Shown here piece after piece: positions 19,392 to 30,182 of a stretch of 64,000 nucleotides of DNA (position 1 is its first letter; each line of letters begins with the position of its first letter). The DNA is taken from NCBI RefSeq assembly GCF_004770105.1, contig NZ_RQEY01000019.1, positions 186,001 through 250,000 on the forward strand, read 5' to 3'. Source of the stretch: Leptospira andrefontaineae (GTDB taxonomy: Bacteria; Spirochaetota; Leptospiria; Leptospirales; Leptospiraceae). Below the pieces are notes generated by a model that saw only the letters and a list, made by a program, of their open reading frames with translations, was not told the origin of the DNA and did not search any database. The position numbers and the translations under genes were made by a program.

Positions 19392-20849
19392 ATGGAATAC
19401 GAAGTAATCATCGGTTTGGAAGTGCACGCTCAATTAAACACGGATTCCAAAGTTTTCTCCGATAGTCCTTCCAAGTTCGGAGCCGCTCCTAATTCGCAGG
19501 TGTCCTCAGTTTGTTTGGGACTGCCTGGTTCATTGCCTGTATTAAACGAAGAAGCTTTGACCAAGGCGATCATGGCCGGTCTGGCATTCGGCTCCAATAT
19601 TACTCTTCATACTAAGTTCGATCGAAAAAATTATTTCTATCCGGACCTTCCAAAAGGTTACCAAATTTCACAATTCGACAGACCGATCTGCGAAGGTGGA
19701 AAAATCTTTTTCACGGTTAAGGGAGAAGATAAACCTAGATTCGTAAACCTCACGCGTATTCATATAGAAGAAGATGCCGGAAAATTAATACATTCCGCAG
19801 ATCCTAAAATTCCTCAGTCTTATGTGGACTTGAACCGTGCAGGAACTCCTCTAATAGAGATCGTTTCCGAGCCGGACATGCGCTCTTCCGACGAGGCATA
19901 CTATTATCTTTTAGCTCTCAAATCAGTTCTTAGATATATTAGGGTTTCCGATTGTAATATGGAAGAAGGTTCGCTTCGCTGTGACGCGAACGTTTCCATT
20001 CGTCCAAAAGGTTCTGACAAATTCGGAACAAGGGTAGAGATAAAAAACCTAAACTCATTTAAAGCAGTCAAAGCAGCCATTGATTATGAAGTAGAATGGC
20101 AAAGAGACATGTATACTCAGGGAAAAACTTTCCCTCAACAGACCAAACTTTGGGACTCCGCATCCAACGTGACTCTCACAATGAGAACGAAAGAGATGAG
20201 TCATGATTATAGATATTTCCCGGATCCGGATCTTCCTCCTGTAATTCTTACCAAAGAAACTGTAGAGGATATCCGCAAATCTCTTCCGGAACTTCCTGAT
20301 GCAAGAAGAGACAGATTCGTAGAAAAACTGGGACTTCCTAAATATGATGCAGAAGTTCTCACTGCGGAAAGGGAAATCGCAGACTATTATGAAAGTGCTC
20401 TTAAAGTTTCCGGAGACGCTAAAAAAACTTCCAACTGGGTCAAAGACGAAGTATTAGGAATTGTTAATAAAGAAAGTATTACGATCTCCGAATTCAAAGT
20501 AGGACCTGAAAGAATAGGCGGCTTAGTAAAACTAATCGCTGACGGAAAAATTTCAGGTAAAATAGGTAAAACCGTCTTCGAAGAAATGCTCGGAACAGAC
20601 AAAGATCCGGAAACAATCGTAACCGAAAAAAATCTGATCGTTGTTCGTGATGACAAAGAGATAGAAAGGATCGTAGACGAGGCGATTGCAGCAAACGAAG
20701 ACGCTGTCCAAAAATACAAATCCGGCAAGGACAGAGCTCTCGGTGCGATCGTAGGCTATGTGATGAAGGTTTCCAAAGGAAAAGCGGATCCGAATTTAGT
20801 GAACCAGATGTTACTGGATAAATTAGGACCTTTGCCTCCTAAGGGTTGA
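19392..20849 (+). CDS. gatB: aspartyl/glutamyl-tRNA amidotransferase subunit B
   Basis: 485 residues, the usual length of GatB. It begins [13 protein letters not shown] and contains the family blocks [16 protein letters not shown] and CDANVSIRP, plus the C-terminal GatB/YqeY helical domain. With GatA and GatC, which are not in this window, it converts Glu-tRNA-Gln or Asp-tRNA-Asn to the amidated form. GGGAG six bases before the ATG is a good ribosome-binding site. It stands alone and converges on the acetyltransferase gene. Confidence 0.95.
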   Translation: MEYEVIIGLEVHAQLNTDSKVFSDSPSKFGAAPNSQVSSVCLGLPGSLPVLNEEALTKAIMAGLAFGSNITLHTKFDRKNYFYPDLPKGYQISQFDRPICEGGKIFFTVKGEDKPRFVNLTRIHIEEDAGKLIHSADPKIPQSYVDLNRAGTPLIEIVSEPDMRSSDEAYYYLLALKSVLRYIRVSDCNMEEGSLRCDANVSIRPKGSDKFGTRVEIKNLNSFKAVKAAIDYEVEWQRDMYTQGKTFPQQTKLWDSASNVTLTMRTKEMSHDYRYFPDPDLPPVILTKETVEDIRKSLPELPDARRDRFVEKLGLPKYDAEVLTAEREIADYYESALKVSGDAKKTSNWVKDEVLGIVNKESITISEFKVGPERIGGLVKLIADGKISGKIGKTVFEEMLGTDKDPETIVTEKNLIVVRDDKEIERIVDEAIAANEDAVQKYKSGKDRALGAIVGYVMKVSKGKADPNLVNQMLLDKLGPLPPKG

Positions 20850-20857
20850 GAATATTT

Positions 20858-20889
20858 AAGGAGAAGTATTCGAAAGATTACTTCTCCTT
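20858..20889. terminator. shared hairpin between convergent gatB and the acetyltransferase gene
   Basis: AAGGAGAAGTA (20858-20868) and TACTTCTCCTT (20879-20889) form a perfect 11-base-pair stem with a 10-base loop. It lies just after gatB and its right arm overlaps the acetyltransferase stop. Neither strand has a long T run, so termination is likely but not certain. Confidence 0.5.
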
Positions 20890-21348
20890 GGGTACTGCCC
20901 AATAGTAGTGCAGATATTCCTCGTTCAATTTAAATCCAAAACGTTCATATAGATGTCTCGCATGACGATTGTCCGGATGAGTTTCTAAGCCCATTCCCTT
21001 TCCGCCATGTTCGATTACATGATTCGCTGCTTCAGTCAGGATTTTTCTAGCAGTTCCCTTTTTACGTTCCGTTTCTCTAATATACAGATCGTTGAGTATA
21101 TACTCCCTTCTCATGGACAAAGAAGAGAAGATCGGATAAAGTTGTGCAAAACCGAGCAAACCTTCTCCTCCTTCCGCAACGATCAAAACAGAATCCTTAT
21201 GCAAGAGCCTATCTTCTAAAAACTTTTTAGCTCCTGAAAGATCGGAAGGGAGTTCGTAAAATTTACGATAAAGGTCGAACAATTCCGAAAGTTCTTCTAG
21301 ATCGGAACGGCTAGCGATTCGTACGTTGATTGAATTTTCTTTTTGCAT
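20878..21348 (-). CDS. GNAT-family N-acetyltransferase
   Basis: 156 residues. It shows the GNAT order: an N-terminal V-R-I-A-S-R-S-D-L-E-E-L strand-helix, a central strand (L-L-G-F-A-Q-L), the acetyl-CoA motif R-x-x-G-x-A (RKKGTARKIL), and a C-terminal N-x-x-A-x-x-L-Y-E-R-F-G-F motif. The substrate, a small molecule or protein amine, cannot be told. ATG at 21348. It converges on gatB. Confidence 0.85.
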   Translation of the reverse strand: MQKENSINVRIASRSDLEELSELFDLYRKFYELPSDLSGAKKFLEDRLLHKDSVLIVAEGGEGLLGFAQLYPIFSSLSMRREYILNDLYIRETERKKGTARKILTEAANHVIEHGGKGMGLETHPDNRHARHLYERFGFKLNEEYLHYYWAVPKEK

Positions 21349-21709
21349 ATTTGTTTTGAAGGGAATAAAAACAATTTTAGCGTTTTAAAGTCTATTTAGA
21401 TTTTCTAAATTATACATCCTGCCTTGCAGATTTCTAAATCTTTCATCTGCTTTCTCTTATTTTTGAAATATTTTTAGATCCATAAGTAGCAAAAACCATT
21501 ACATATGGGTCTTTTGAATAAGTCGGATTAGACTTCGGTGAATCGCCTTAAAGAAGCATTCTAGAAAAGATAGATTTTATTATTTTTTCTCATTATGATT
21601 CGCAGGGGAAAGGCTTCGAGAAATTCTGGCATTTCGATACGGAAATCTCAGATCGGTTTTTGAGATTTCCGGCTACTCCGCTTGACGGAGACAGGACCCG
21701 CTTTCTATT
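21349..21709. other. 361-base intergenic region before dnaE
   Basis: No convincing gene. The left two thirds is AT-rich, and the only reading frames are short (22 codons or fewer) and lack ribosome-binding sites. The right end holds the paired hairpins described separately. It must contain the promoters of dnaE (plus) and the acetyltransferase (minus), but I cannot place either with confidence. Confidence 0.5.
21640..21690 (+). promoter_or_regulatory. tandem hairpins in the dnaE leader
   Basis: CGGAAATCTCA (21640-21650) and its exact inverted copy (21661-21671, reading TGAGATTTCCG) form an 11-base-pair stem with a 10-base loop. CTCCG/CGGAG (21676-21680 and 21686-21690) make a smaller one. 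No T run follows, so a terminator is unlikely. The pair ends 19 bases before the first dnaE ATG. Confidence 0.4.
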
Positions 21710-24700
21710 ATGTCCCTTGGTATGGAAGACTTCGCCCACCTTCATCTCCACACAACTTACTCGATGCTCGACGGGGCCATCCGAATCAAAGAGCTAATGC
21801 AGCATGTTAAGGAGCTTGGAATGAGCTCCGTGGCAATGACCGACCATGGAAACATGTTCGGCGCCATTGAATTTTATAATGAAGCAACCAAAGCCGGAGT
21901 TAAACCGATCATCGGCTGTGAATTTTATGTTTCTCCTAACAGAAAAGCGGAAACAGAAGAATTTAAGATCGCCGACGGAAATGCATATCATCTAATCCTT
22001 CTTGCTAAAAATGAAGTGGGTTACAAAAACCTAATAAAGCTCGCAAGTAAATCCTATACCGAAGGTTTTTATAAAAAAGCAAGGATCGACTATGATCTTC
22101 TTGATAGACATAGCGAAGGCCTAGTCTGTCTTACTGCTTGTCTCGCAGGTGAAGTGAATCGCAAAATTTTAGAAGGTAAAGCACCTGAGTCCTTCCAACT
22201 TGCAGGCAAACTAAACGAAATTTTTAATAAAGAAGATTTCTATCTAGAGATCCAAAACCACGGAATTCCGGAACAAGATATCGTTGCAAAAGGTGTGTAC
22301 GATCTCGCTCAAAAAACAGGGATTAAATTAGTAGTCACGAACGATTCTCACTTCTTAAAAAAAGACGATAAAGAAGCCCAAGACATTCTTCTTCGTATTG
22401 GAATGAGAAAAAACATCGAAGACGAAATGGAATTCGGGTTTAATCAGCACTTCTACGTCAAAAGTCCTGCAGAAATGAAAGCACTCTTCCCGGAACTTCC
22501 TCAAGCATATTATTCTACTTTAGAAGTTCGCGATAAAGTAGATCTCAAATTAAAATTCGGGAATTATCTTCTACCGGAATTTAAGGTTCCCGACGGTTTC
22601 GATGAATACGGTTTTATGGAAAAACTGGTTTGGGAAGGAATTCTCCAACGTTATTCTCAGGTTACTCCAGAGATCAAAGAAAGAGTAGAATTCGAACTAA
22701 ACACGATTAAGAACATGCACTTTGCAGGTTATTTCTTGATCGTTCAGGATTATATTAACTTCGCCAAAAAAACAGGGATACCTGTTGGTCCAGGAAGAGG
22801 ATCCGCGGCCGGTTCTATCGTAGCATATGCACTTGGAATCACAAACGTAGAACCTCTACAATTCAATCTACTCTTCGAAAGATTTTTGAATCCGGACAGA
22901 AAGGACATGCCGGATATAGATACGGACTTCTGCGTAGAACGTCGAGAAGAAGTAATCAATTATATCCGCCAAAAGTACGGAGAAGATAGAGTCGGTCAGA
23001 TCATCACATTCGGATCTTTAGGTGCAAAGGCTGCACTCAAAGACGTTGCTCGAGTAATGAATCTTCCATTCGAAGAGTCTAATAAACTCACAAGTTATTG
23101 TCCAAGTAAACCTGGTATCACAATCGACGAAGCACTGGCTATGTCCGGAGACTTAAAACAAGCCAGTGAAAAAGACGACTTAAACAAAAAGATATTCGCA
23201 ATCGCAAAACGTTTAGAGGGAAACCATAGGCAACCCGGCCGCCATGCTGCAGGTGTAGTGATCTCTCCTTTTCCTTTGGAGGAAGTTGTTCCTCTTTCCA
23301 CAGTTGCAGAGAAAGATAAACCAGGTGTTCGTTCTATCGTAACCCAATACGAAAAAAACAACTTGGAATCCGTCGGCCTTATCAAGATGGATATCTTGGG
23401 TCTTAAAAACTTAACGACCCTAAACTATGCTATCAAACTTGTAAGAGAAAGAAGAGGGATCGAATTAGATTTAGATAAAATTCCTCTGGATAACGCAAAC
23501 ACTTACGCATTATTAAGAAAAGCGAATACGCTTGGGATCTTCCAGTTAGAATCCACCGGTATTACAGATCTAGTGGCTCGAAGCCAGGTCTCCAATTTTG
23601 ACGAGATCGTAGCCTTGATCGCACTCTATCGACCTGGTCCAATGGAATCAGGAATGTTAGAAGAATATTTGGAACGTAAGAGCGGTAAAAAGCCCGTTAC
23701 GTATCCGCATTCCTCCACCGAATCTATCCTAAAGGAAACATTCGGACTCACTGTTTACCAAGAGCAGGTAATGAGTATCTCCCGAGTTGTGGGCGGATAC
23801 ACCATGGGCGAATCGGATATGCTCCGAAAAGCTATGGCCAAGAAGAAAAAAGAACTTATGGATCCGCTGCGGATCAAGTTCATCGATGGTGCCCAAGCAC
23901 AAGGCCATGCTAAAAAATTCGCAGAAGAACTTTTCGATCAGTTGGAAAAATTCGGAGGATACGGATTCAACAAATCCCATTCCGTGGCTTACGCGTTAGT
24001 CACCTACCAAACCGCTTATATGAAGGCCAATTACCCAACAGAGTATATGGCTGCATTACTCGCTGGAGATCATTCCAAAACTACTGATATCACAAAATAT
24101 ATTAATAACGCTCGCGAAATGGGGATCAATGTTTTGACCCCCGACGTAAACGAGTCCGACGTATCCTTCTCCGTGATCGATGACCAAACGATTCGATTCG
24201 GTATTTCCGCAATGAAAGGTGTGGGAGAAGGCGCGGCGGAAAATATTATCAAAGCTAGAAAAAACCTCGGAGGTTTCAAAGAGATCACCGAGTTCATGAC
24301 CAATATAGATACTAGAGTATTGAACAAAAAAATCCTGGAAGCATTGGTCCAAGGTGGTGCATTAGATTCTTTCGGTTATACTCGAAAATGTTTATTCGAG
24401 TCCATGGATAGTTTGGTTTCTTTCGCACAAAAAGAACAAGAACGATCTAGAGAAGGTCAATTCTCTCTTTTCGGAGACAGCGGACTTAGCTACGAATTAA
24501 AACTTCCTAAAGATGCAGATGAATGGGAAATGGAAGATAGACTTCGAAGAGAAAAATCTGTAACTGGTCTTTTCCTTTCAGGGCACCCATTAGATAAATA
24601 CAAAGGCCACTTAAAAAGTCTAAACTCGGTCCCGATTGAAACATTAGACAATATTAAAGCAGGCAATAAGGTAGAAGTAGCAGGAATTCTTACTTCCTTG

Positions 24701-25243
24701 AAGATCAAGTTCACCAAGAAAAAAGAGGAATTCGTAAACTTCAAACTGGAAGATCGCACAGGAGAAATTGAATGTGTGGCCTTCCCTAAAGTGTATCAAA
24801 AATTTAAAGAAATCATCAAAGAAGATCAGGCAGTATTCCTAAAGGGAGATCTTGATAGGATAGAAGCAGGAGAATCCGAACTAAGAGGACAGATCAAAGT
24901 AAACAGTTTCGAGATCTTGAACGATGCCACCATCGAAGACAAAATGGAAAAGGCACTTCATATCAAACTCGGAGACCGACATAGAAAAATGCCGGATATT
25001 ATTGGACAACTGCATACTTTACTCGCTGCTTACCAGGGAAATTCCCAAGTATATTTCCATCTGATCTCGGGGGACGAAGAGAAGAAGGTAATCCGCGCTC
25101 ATAATCATTATTCAGTGCAACCGAATCCTGAACTGATGAATCGATTGGTTACGTTACTCGGAGAAGATACGGTTTTCGAAAGTTTCGGAGATAACGTAAG
25201 ACTCTACGGAACGAACGGAACTAAACAAGCGGTTAAGATTTAA
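21710..25243 (+). CDS. dnaE: DNA polymerase III alpha subunit
   Basis: 1177 residues, the replicative polymerase subunit. The N-terminal PHP domain opens with [15 protein letters not shown]. The polymerase core carries the catalytic PDIDTDF near residues 401-407 and [10 protein letters not shown] near 362. A beta-clamp-binding motif QFSLF lies near 917, then an OB-fold (about 985-1060). A second ATG at 21722 gives a product starting MEDFAHLH and may be the real start; neither has a close Shine-Dalgarno. Confidence 0.95.
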   Translation: MSLGMEDFAHLHLHTTYSMLDGAIRIKELMQHVKELGMSSVAMTDHGNMFGAIEFYNEATKAGVKPIIGCEFYVSPNRKAETEEFKIADGNAYHLILLAKNEVGYKNLIKLASKSYTEGFYKKARIDYDLLDRHSEGLVCLTACLAGEVNRKILEGKAPESFQLAGKLNEIFNKEDFYLEIQNHGIPEQDIVAKGVYDLAQKTGIKLVVTNDSHFLKKDDKEAQDILLRIGMRKNIEDEMEFGFNQHFYVKSPAEMKALFPELPQAYYSTLEVRDKVDLKLKFGNYLLPEFKVPDGFDEYGFMEKLVWEGILQRYSQVTPEIKERVEFELNTIKNMHFAGYFLIVQDYINFAKKTGIPVGPGRGSAAGSIVAYALGITNVEPLQFNLLFERFLNPDRKDMPDIDTDFCVERREEVINYIRQKYGEDRVGQIITFGSLGAKAALKDVARVMNLPFEESNKLTSYCPSKPGITIDEALAMSGDLKQASEKDDLNKKIFAIAKRLEGNHRQPGRHAAGVVISPFPLEEVVPLSTVAEKDKPGVRSIVTQYEKNNLESVGLIKMDILGLKNLTTLNYAIKLVRERRGIELDLDKIPLDNANTYALLRKANTLGIFQLESTGITDLVARSQVSNFDEIVALIALYRPGPMESGMLEEYLERKSGKKPVTYPHSSTESILKETFGLTVYQEQVMSISRVVGGYTMGESDMLRKAMAKKKKELMDPLRIKFIDGAQAQGHAKKFAEELFDQLEKFGGYGFNKSHSVAYALVTYQTAYMKANYPTEYMAALLAGDHSKTTDITKYINNAREMGINVLTPDVNESDVSFSVIDDQTIRFGISAMKGVGEGAAENIIKARKNLGGFKEITEFMTNIDTRVLNKKILEALVQGGALDSFGYTRKCLFESMDSLVSFAQKEQERSREGQFSLFGDSGLSYELKLPKDADEWEMEDRLRREKSVTGLFLSGHPLDKYKGHLKSLNSVPIETLDNIKAGNKVEVAGILTSLKIKFTKKKEEFVNFKLEDRTGEIECVAFPKVYQKFKEIIKEDQAVFLKGDLDRIEAGESELRGQIKVNSFEILNDATIEDKMEKALHIKLGDRHRKMPDIIGQLHTLLAAYQGNSQVYFHLISGDEEKKVIRAHNHYSVQPNPELMNRLVTLLGEDTVFESFGDNVRLYGTNGTKQAVKI

Positions 25244-25333
25244 TTCTTCTCGCCTCTCATTCCTATATTCCCAAACAACAATGCTGGAAACTTCCCGCTT
25301 ACTATTAAGAAAATGGGAACCAAAATTTAAAGT

Positions 25334-26398
25334 TTATCTTCGTAAGGTTACTAAACTAGCAGAAACTTTTCCGCTACCGCTCGGATCTACTTTTAGATCT
25401 CCACCCGAATGGCTGAGCAGATCTCTGGAAAAGCGGCTCCAATCTCCTTCTACCAAACTTGCACCTTCTACTTGTAGCTCCAAAGTTTTGACAGTAGGGT
25501 TCCTAAAACTGATCTTCAGATCTTCCACATGATTTGTAACGGATTCGGAAGTGGCGGATACTATCTCTCCCAAAACCAAAAGAAGAAGGTTCGCTTCTTT
25601 CACATCCAACTGATAATGTTTTGAAACAGGATCCAAATTCGGAAGAGCCTTGTATTTGGAAACAATACGATTTAGATAATTTTCGATCACTTCTCCGATC
25701 GAAACGCTTTGTACATGTTCTGCGTCTTGCGAAACAGTGTGGACAGAAGCAAGAGCCAATATTCTTCTTTCTAAAATCTGTAAAACATTCCTGGTTTCCA
25801 TAGAATGTTCAGAGTCTTTCAGAAACGAAACCATCTCCAAGATGACTTGCATATTATTTCTGACCCTATGAGAGAGTTCTTTTAAAAGAATATCCTTATC
25901 TAAGATCAATTTGTCCATATTCGCACCGATTAAAACAGCGAATAATGTAAGAACACAAAGTGAAGCAATTGAATCCGTATAAATTTCATTACCGGTCGAT
26001 CCGATCGAAAAACCAGTCTTCCAAAAGATTAGTCCTAAACAAAAGAACATTGATAAGACTGCCATTTTACGGTTAAAAAAGTAGAGCTGGAAAAATACTA
26101 AAACAGGAAACCAGACAGCAGCATTTTTAACGCCAGGTCCATACACTACCCCGAGTCCCAAAGCTAAAATAAACAAAAAAGAACTTAGATAAACTGCTTC
26201 TTTGTATCGATCCTTATATAATAAAAATCCGCTAAGGATAGATGCAATTCCCGCAACCATATATCCAGGACGTAGCGTGTGGTTCCCCATAAAAAATTCG
26301 AAACCCAAAACACCGAAAGAAATACAACCGACTACTATAGAAATCCCGAATAGATAATTCTTTCTATGTAATCCCGGAGTATCTATGATCTCGAACAT
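25334..26398 (-). CDS. membrane sensor histidine kinase, HisKA_2 type
   Basis: 354 residues from the ATG at 26398 (AGGGTTA upstream); 26467 would add 23 residues. Six hydrophobic helices cover about 17-170. The HisKA_2 segment LKELSHRVRNNMQVILEMVSFL then carries the phosphoacceptor His. The C-terminal part is where a HATPase_c domain should lie, but I see no clear N, G1 or G2 box; the segment ending GGDLKVDPSGSGKVSASL could be a remnant. No response regulator is adjacent. It may be a degenerate or divergent kinase. Confidence 0.7.
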   Translation of the reverse strand: MFEIIDTPGLHRKNYLFGISIVVGCISFGVLGFEFFMGNHTLRPGYMVAGIASILSGFLLYKDRYKEAVYLSSFLFILALGLGVVYGPGVKNAAVWFPVLVFFQLYFFNRKMAVLSMFFCLGLIFWKTGFSIGSTGNEIYTDSIASLCVLTLFAVLIGANMDKLILDKDILLKELSHRVRNNMQVILEMVSFLKDSEHSMETRNVLQILERRILALASVHTVSQDAEHVQSVSIGEVIENYLNRIVSKYKALPNLDPVSKHYQLDVKEANLLLLVLGEIVSATSESVTNHVEDLKISFRNPTVKTLELQVEGASLVEGDWSRFSRDLLSHSGGDLKVDPSGSGKVSASLVTLRR

Positions 26399-26555
26399 AA
26401 GTGTAACCCTATTGCAGGCTAAGCCTGAATAACCTATAAGACGAATGCGAGATTCCTTCGGCAACAAACGAATAATATCAGTATGAATTTTTGATAATAA
26501 GAATATTCTAATTTTGAAAGAAAATAAAAGAAATCTAACGTTTTAAAGTAAGGAC

Positions 26556-26579
26556 AGAGCCGATAGAACCATCGGCTCT
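26556..26579 (-). terminator. hairpin after the band-7 gene, probable terminator
   Basis: AGAGCCGAT (26556-26564) and ATCGGCTCT (26571-26579) form a perfect nine-base-pair stem with a six-base loop, ten bases after the band-7 stop at 26589. The minus-strand tail GTCCTTACTTT is only moderately T-rich. Confidence 0.5.
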
Positions 26580-26588
26580 AACAAAGAC

Positions 26589-27389
26589 CTATTTAATCTG
26601 GAATAACGTATTGGCTCCAGATCCCAAAAAAGTATTCGGATATTTACCGTCCCATTTTTTGATCCTTTCCATCTCTACCATCAAAGGAGTCAGTTGCTGG
26701 CTTTTTAAACGTAAAGCCTCAGCTTCTGCTCTTGCCTCCGCTACTCTCTGCTCTGCTTCCACCTTCACTCTTTCCAATTCATTCTTAGCACGTAATGCAT
26801 CTTGTTCGGCCTTCTGCTTTAATTCGATAGAATCCGAGAATGTTTTAGAAAATTCAAAATCCTTCATAGACACTTCGTCTATTTGGATATAGAACTTGGT
26901 AAGTTTTGCTCTTAAAGAATCTTGGATCTGGGTGGCGACCTCGTCCCTTTTTGTTACAAGTTCGGATGCTGTGAATTGAGCGGTAACATGTTTCATAGTT
27001 TCCAAGACCGCAGGTGCAACTATTGAATCTTCATAAGACAACCCGATCTCTTGGTATAACTTATTCACACTCTGAGGGATCAAATGATAGGTCAAAGTGA
27101 TTTTTGTATGGATCTCTTGCAGGTCTTTAGAAGGTGCACTTGAGTTCACATCTGTCTTCTGCAATCTAACGTCGATAGAATGGACTGACTGAGTAAAAGG
27201 TATGATTACATTCAAACCCTCTCCCAAAACTCTATCTGATACTGCACCGAATGTGGTTACCACTCCTCGATGACCGGAGCTAATACATTTCAAAGGATTA
27301 GCAACTAAAATGATTACGGCTGCAACGACATATATAGCTAGCTTTTTCCAATTGAATTCCGAAAGTTTCGAAATACTAAGTTCGTTCAT
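26589..27389 (-). CDS. prohibitin-like SPFH/band-7 membrane protein
   Basis: 266 residues with a strong ribosome-binding site (AGGAG). A membrane helix (about 16-33) is followed by the SPFH domain (GHRGVVTTFGAVSDRVLGEGL, then I-D-V-R-L-Q-K) and a long Ala/Glu/Arg coiled coil (about 185-240). The length and order match prohibitin-type band-7 proteins, which form large rings on the membrane and often modulate proteases or lipid domains. No NfeD or FtsH partner is adjacent. Confidence 0.88.
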   Translation of the reverse strand: MNELSISKLSEFNWKKLAIYVVAAVIILVANPLKCISSGHRGVVTTFGAVSDRVLGEGLNVIIPFTQSVHSIDVRLQKTDVNSSAPSKDLQEIHTKITLTYHLIPQSVNKLYQEIGLSYEDSIVAPAVLETMKHVTAQFTASELVTKRDEVATQIQDSLRAKLTKFYIQIDEVSMKDFEFSKTFSDSIELKQKAEQDALRAKNELERVKVEAEQRVAEARAEAEALRLKSQQLTPLMVEMERIKKWDGKYPNTFLGSGANTLFQIK

Positions 27390-27451
27390 AGAATTCTCCT
27401 TTTGATTTTTAAAATCGGTATATAAATTTTTAGAAAGGGAATCTATTGAAG

Positions 27452-27466
27452 AACGATTTAATCGTT
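27452..27466. promoter_or_regulatory. operator-like palindrome upstream of the band-7 gene
   Basis: AACGATT-T-AATCGTT is a perfect inverted repeat of seven bases around one central base, 63 bases before the band-7 ATG. Its size and position fit a repressor or activator site. The regulator is unknown. Confidence 0.35.
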
Positions 27467-27540
27467 TTCACAATACTAATTTTACCCTTCCATATGAATA
27501 GGACAGGAAATTAGATTCCAGACAATAAGGTAGAAAGAAA

Positions 27541-28449
27541 TTAACGGATACGATTTACGTAGAAAGTAAATGTTTTTTCGGTAAGATTTTGTCGGAAGTC
27601 CCAAGCCAAAACCTTGATCACATTTTCTCCATTACGAAAATCCAAATTACCTACCAAGTATTGGTCTTTAAAATAGAGATCTGAAAACGGAAAACCTTCT
27701 GAGTTTTTCCATTCTCCTTTTTCGTAATGTAAATTGGAGAAGCTTGCCTTTTTCAATAATTGTCCGTTCAAGGAAACTTGGATCTGAGAAACGCCTCTTC
27801 TTTGTCCCGATTTTTTACCGGCATCTTGGATACCGACTGTAACCGGAAACGCGCGAGAAATATTGATATTATCTCCGTCATTCACCTGGCTGTATTTGTA
27901 TTCATCCTGGTGGATAAGTAAATTTCCGATCACAGGAGGGTTCTCATCTTCTACGATAGGCAAAACCTTCATGGGATCTTGGATGGTTTTTCCGAAATCT
28001 TTCAATAAAACAAAATGTAGATGGGCTCCGCTGGAGTGCCCGGTGTTTCCGGTATAGGCGATTTTTTCTCCCCCGGCAACTAGACGCTCTTCTAGTAAAC
28101 CTGGAAGTCGTCCGTCTTTCAAATGGTAATAGGAAGAATACGTCCCATTTCCATGATCCAGCCAAACAGAATTCCCAGTTCCGAATTCTTCCCCAAAAGG
28201 ATCATCTTCGCCAAACCGTGAATAGAGGATCTTGCCCTCTGCCATAGCCAAAACCGGTTCTCCAGTGGAAGCGATATCCATTCCGTTATGAAAATGGTCC
28301 CCCCTGGATTCTCCGAAGACGGATGTAACCTTATTCTCGATTCCGTCGGTTTTCACAGGGAAAAGAAAATTTATTACTTTATCGTTTTGCGCAAAGGTGC
28401 TTAGATGGAACGCGGCCAAGATAATTCCGAGGGATATACTACGTCTCAT
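27541..28449 (-). CDS. secreted M23 (LytM-type) endopeptidase
   Basis: 302 residues from the ATG at 28449, which begins a signal peptide ending STFAQ; the longer frame from 28554 would put 35 unlikely residues in front and run past the divergent sigma gene start. The M23 zinc motifs are intact: H54-x3-D58 (in GDHFHNGMD) and H143-L-H145 (in GAHLH), with His109 in between. It should cut peptide crosslinks of peptidoglycan in the periplasm. A beta-rich C-terminal domain of about 140 residues follows. It diverges from the sigma factor gene. Confidence 0.88.
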   Translation of the reverse strand: MRRSISLGIILAAFHLSTFAQNDKVINFLFPVKTDGIENKVTSVFGESRGDHFHNGMDIASTGEPVLAMAEGKILYSRFGEDDPFGEEFGTGNSVWLDHGNGTYSSYYHLKDGRLPGLLEERLVAGGEKIAYTGNTGHSSGAHLHFVLLKDFGKTIQDPMKVLPIVEDENPPVIGNLLIHQDEYKYSQVNDGDNINISRAFPVTVGIQDAGKKSGQRRGVSQIQVSLNGQLLKKASFSNLHYEKGEWKNSEGFPFSDLYFKDQYLVGNLDFRNGENVIKVLAWDFRQNLTEKTFTFYVNRIR

Positions 28450-28483
28450 ATCGTTGGCTCTCAGGTGCAAGGTTACATAAAGA

Positions 28484-29389
28484 ATGAATTTGTCAAAGGA
28501 TAAAACCCTCGACCTAGTTACCCGTTGCGGGGAAGGAGACGAGGCCGCTCTCAAGTTATTCTTCGAGTCCTATTCCGAAGATATTTACAATTTTCCGATG
28601 AAGATCTTTCACCTAAGTGAAGATGATGCCGGAGATTTTTTCTTATACGCGTTCGAAAGGCTGAAAACCGGAGCTAGATTCTCTAGCTTCAAAGGTAAAT
28701 CAAGTTTTAGAACATGGTTCTACTCCGTTCTACGTAATATGCTCATCGATTGGCAAAGAACCAAACGAGAGCTGAAAATGACCAACCTTGGAAAGATCAA
28801 CAAGGAAGGAAAAGAATACGCAACAATCGAAGACGAACCGGATCTTCGCCCTGATTTAGTAGAAGAGGCACAAGAGCTAACCAAACATTTCCACCAAGTA
28901 TTGGGGGAAATAGGCGTAGAGAAGAGAGTAATTTTCAAACTTTCTTATATATATTACCTCAACCTAGACGAGGAAGAGATCCAATTCCTGATCGAAAAAA
29001 CAAATCTGAGTGTAGACGAAATTAAAAAGAAAATTTTGGGCCTCCGCTCCGAACTTTCCAAGCGGGAAGAAGAGAATATCCGTATGGAAGACAAGATTAC
29101 GTCTCTATATTTAAATATTCTAGAGCTGAAAGAAAAGCAGACCGTAACTGTTAAGAAAGCTCCCTTACTCCCTCAAGAAATAGATAAAACTTCCCAAGCG
29201 TTAAAGAAGAAATACGAACAACGGAAAAAACTCTTAGAAAAGCGCAAAAAAGGCCATTTCCTGGCAAGGACCCCCTATCGAGAGGTTGCTGACCTTTTAG
29301 GGATAACAGAGGGAAATGTGAGCGTTACATTACTCAGATTGATCGAAAAAATACAAAAAAAACTCAAATTTTCGGAATTGTCTGAGTAG
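28484..29389 (+). CDS. long ECF-type RNA polymerase sigma factor
   Basis: 301 residues. Region 2 covers about 10-95 (including [22 protein letters not shown], which matches the region 2.3-2.4 helix). Region 4 is at 260-298 ([25 protein letters not shown]). Between them lies a helical, very charged segment of about 150 residues, whereas typical ECF factors have a short linker and total about 190. The linker could receive signals or bind the next gene's product. It heads the operon with the candidate anti-sigma and CHAT genes. Confidence 0.85.
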   Translation: MNLSKDKTLDLVTRCGEGDEAALKLFFESYSEDIYNFPMKIFHLSEDDAGDFFLYAFERLKTGARFSSFKGKSSFRTWFYSVLRNMLIDWQRTKRELKMTNLGKINKEGKEYATIEDEPDLRPDLVEEAQELTKHFHQVLGEIGVEKRVIFKLSYIYYLNLDEEEIQFLIEKTNLSVDEIKKKILGLRSELSKREEENIRMEDKITSLYLNILELKEKQTVTVKKAPLLPQEIDKTSQALKKKYEQRKKLLEKRKKGHFLARTPYREVADLLGITEGNVSVTLLRLIEKIQKKLKFSELSE

Positions 29390-29428
29390 AAACAATCGTC
29401 TTAAAACCTATTGGAGAATCTTACTCAA

Positions 29429-30169
29429 ATGGAATCCAACCGCGAAAACTCGGTGCCAGAAATAATCCAGTCACTATTCGAAGGGAAACCTGAAGTTCTG
29501 ACTAAACTAGAAAAAGACACCGAACTACAAAACGAACTTATTAGAATGGAAGAAGCTCTTCAGGCTAGTCTAAAAGCTGCCGGCGAGTCCTACTTCGATT
29601 CAGCTTCACGTACACATTCTTTCCAAGCCTTCCAAGAGGATTTGGATCTGAATAAGGCCGAACTAAACGAAGGCTGGCAGGTTAAACCTTTTCCAGAGTA
29701 TCTGAAAAGATATGTAGAAATGGAATTAGCCCGTAAGGCACAGGGAAAAGAGTCCATCGTAGTTAAATTAGGAAAATCCGGAGCACAACTTTTCGGAAGC
29801 CTGATCGAAACTCTTCAAATCAACACTCGTGTAGATTATGCGCCTGCTATGCGTTCTGCAGTAGCAAAATCGCCTTCTTCTTCCGAGTTCATCGTATTTG
29901 AAGAAAAAATGGATAAGGACTGCAAGTTCACTTACCAAGTCGTACAAGAAACCGACGAAACCGCTTACTTAAGTGTCAAAATCGAATGTCCAAGACCGGA
30001 AGATTTCCAAAGAGTAAATCTTTCTAAGGACGGAAGATTTATTCTTTCTAACCAATTCAACTCCGAAGGGATCACTAATTTCTCCGGATTGAGAGAAGGA
30101 AAGTACACAGTAGAGTTTCAGGGAAAAGACTTGTCTAAATCCATAGATCTCTTTATCCTTTTGGATTAA
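29429..30169 (+). CDS. soluble protein of unknown family, candidate partner of the sigma factor
   Basis: 246 residues from the ATG at 29429, with GGAGA eleven bases upstream; a TTG at 29411 lies inside that site and is less likely. The N-terminal half is helical. A central stretch reads [18 protein letters not shown]. The last 80 residues are beta-rich and end like a carboxypeptidase-regulatory or Ig-type fold ([16 protein letters not shown]). No membrane helix or zinc finger is present, unlike classical anti-sigma factors. Position 39 bases after the sigma gene and 75 before the CHAT gene makes it a candidate regulator or protease substrate. This is inference. Confidence 0.6.
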   Translation: MESNRENSVPEIIQSLFEGKPEVLTKLEKDTELQNELIRMEEALQASLKAAGESYFDSASRTHSFQAFQEDLDLNKAELNEGWQVKPFPEYLKRYVEMELARKAQGKESIVVKLGKSGAQLFGSLIETLQINTRVDYAPAMRSAVAKSPSSSEFIVFEEKMDKDCKFTYQVVQETDETAYLSVKIECPRPEDFQRVNLSKDGRFILSNQFNSEGITNFSGLREGKYTVEFQGKDLSKSIDLFILLD

Positions 30170-30182
30170 GAGCGTTGTAACC

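Noticed and set aside
21349..21709. Riboswitch or small RNA before dnaE
   Set aside because: The hairpins do not match a riboswitch pattern I know, and no terminator or conserved core is seen.
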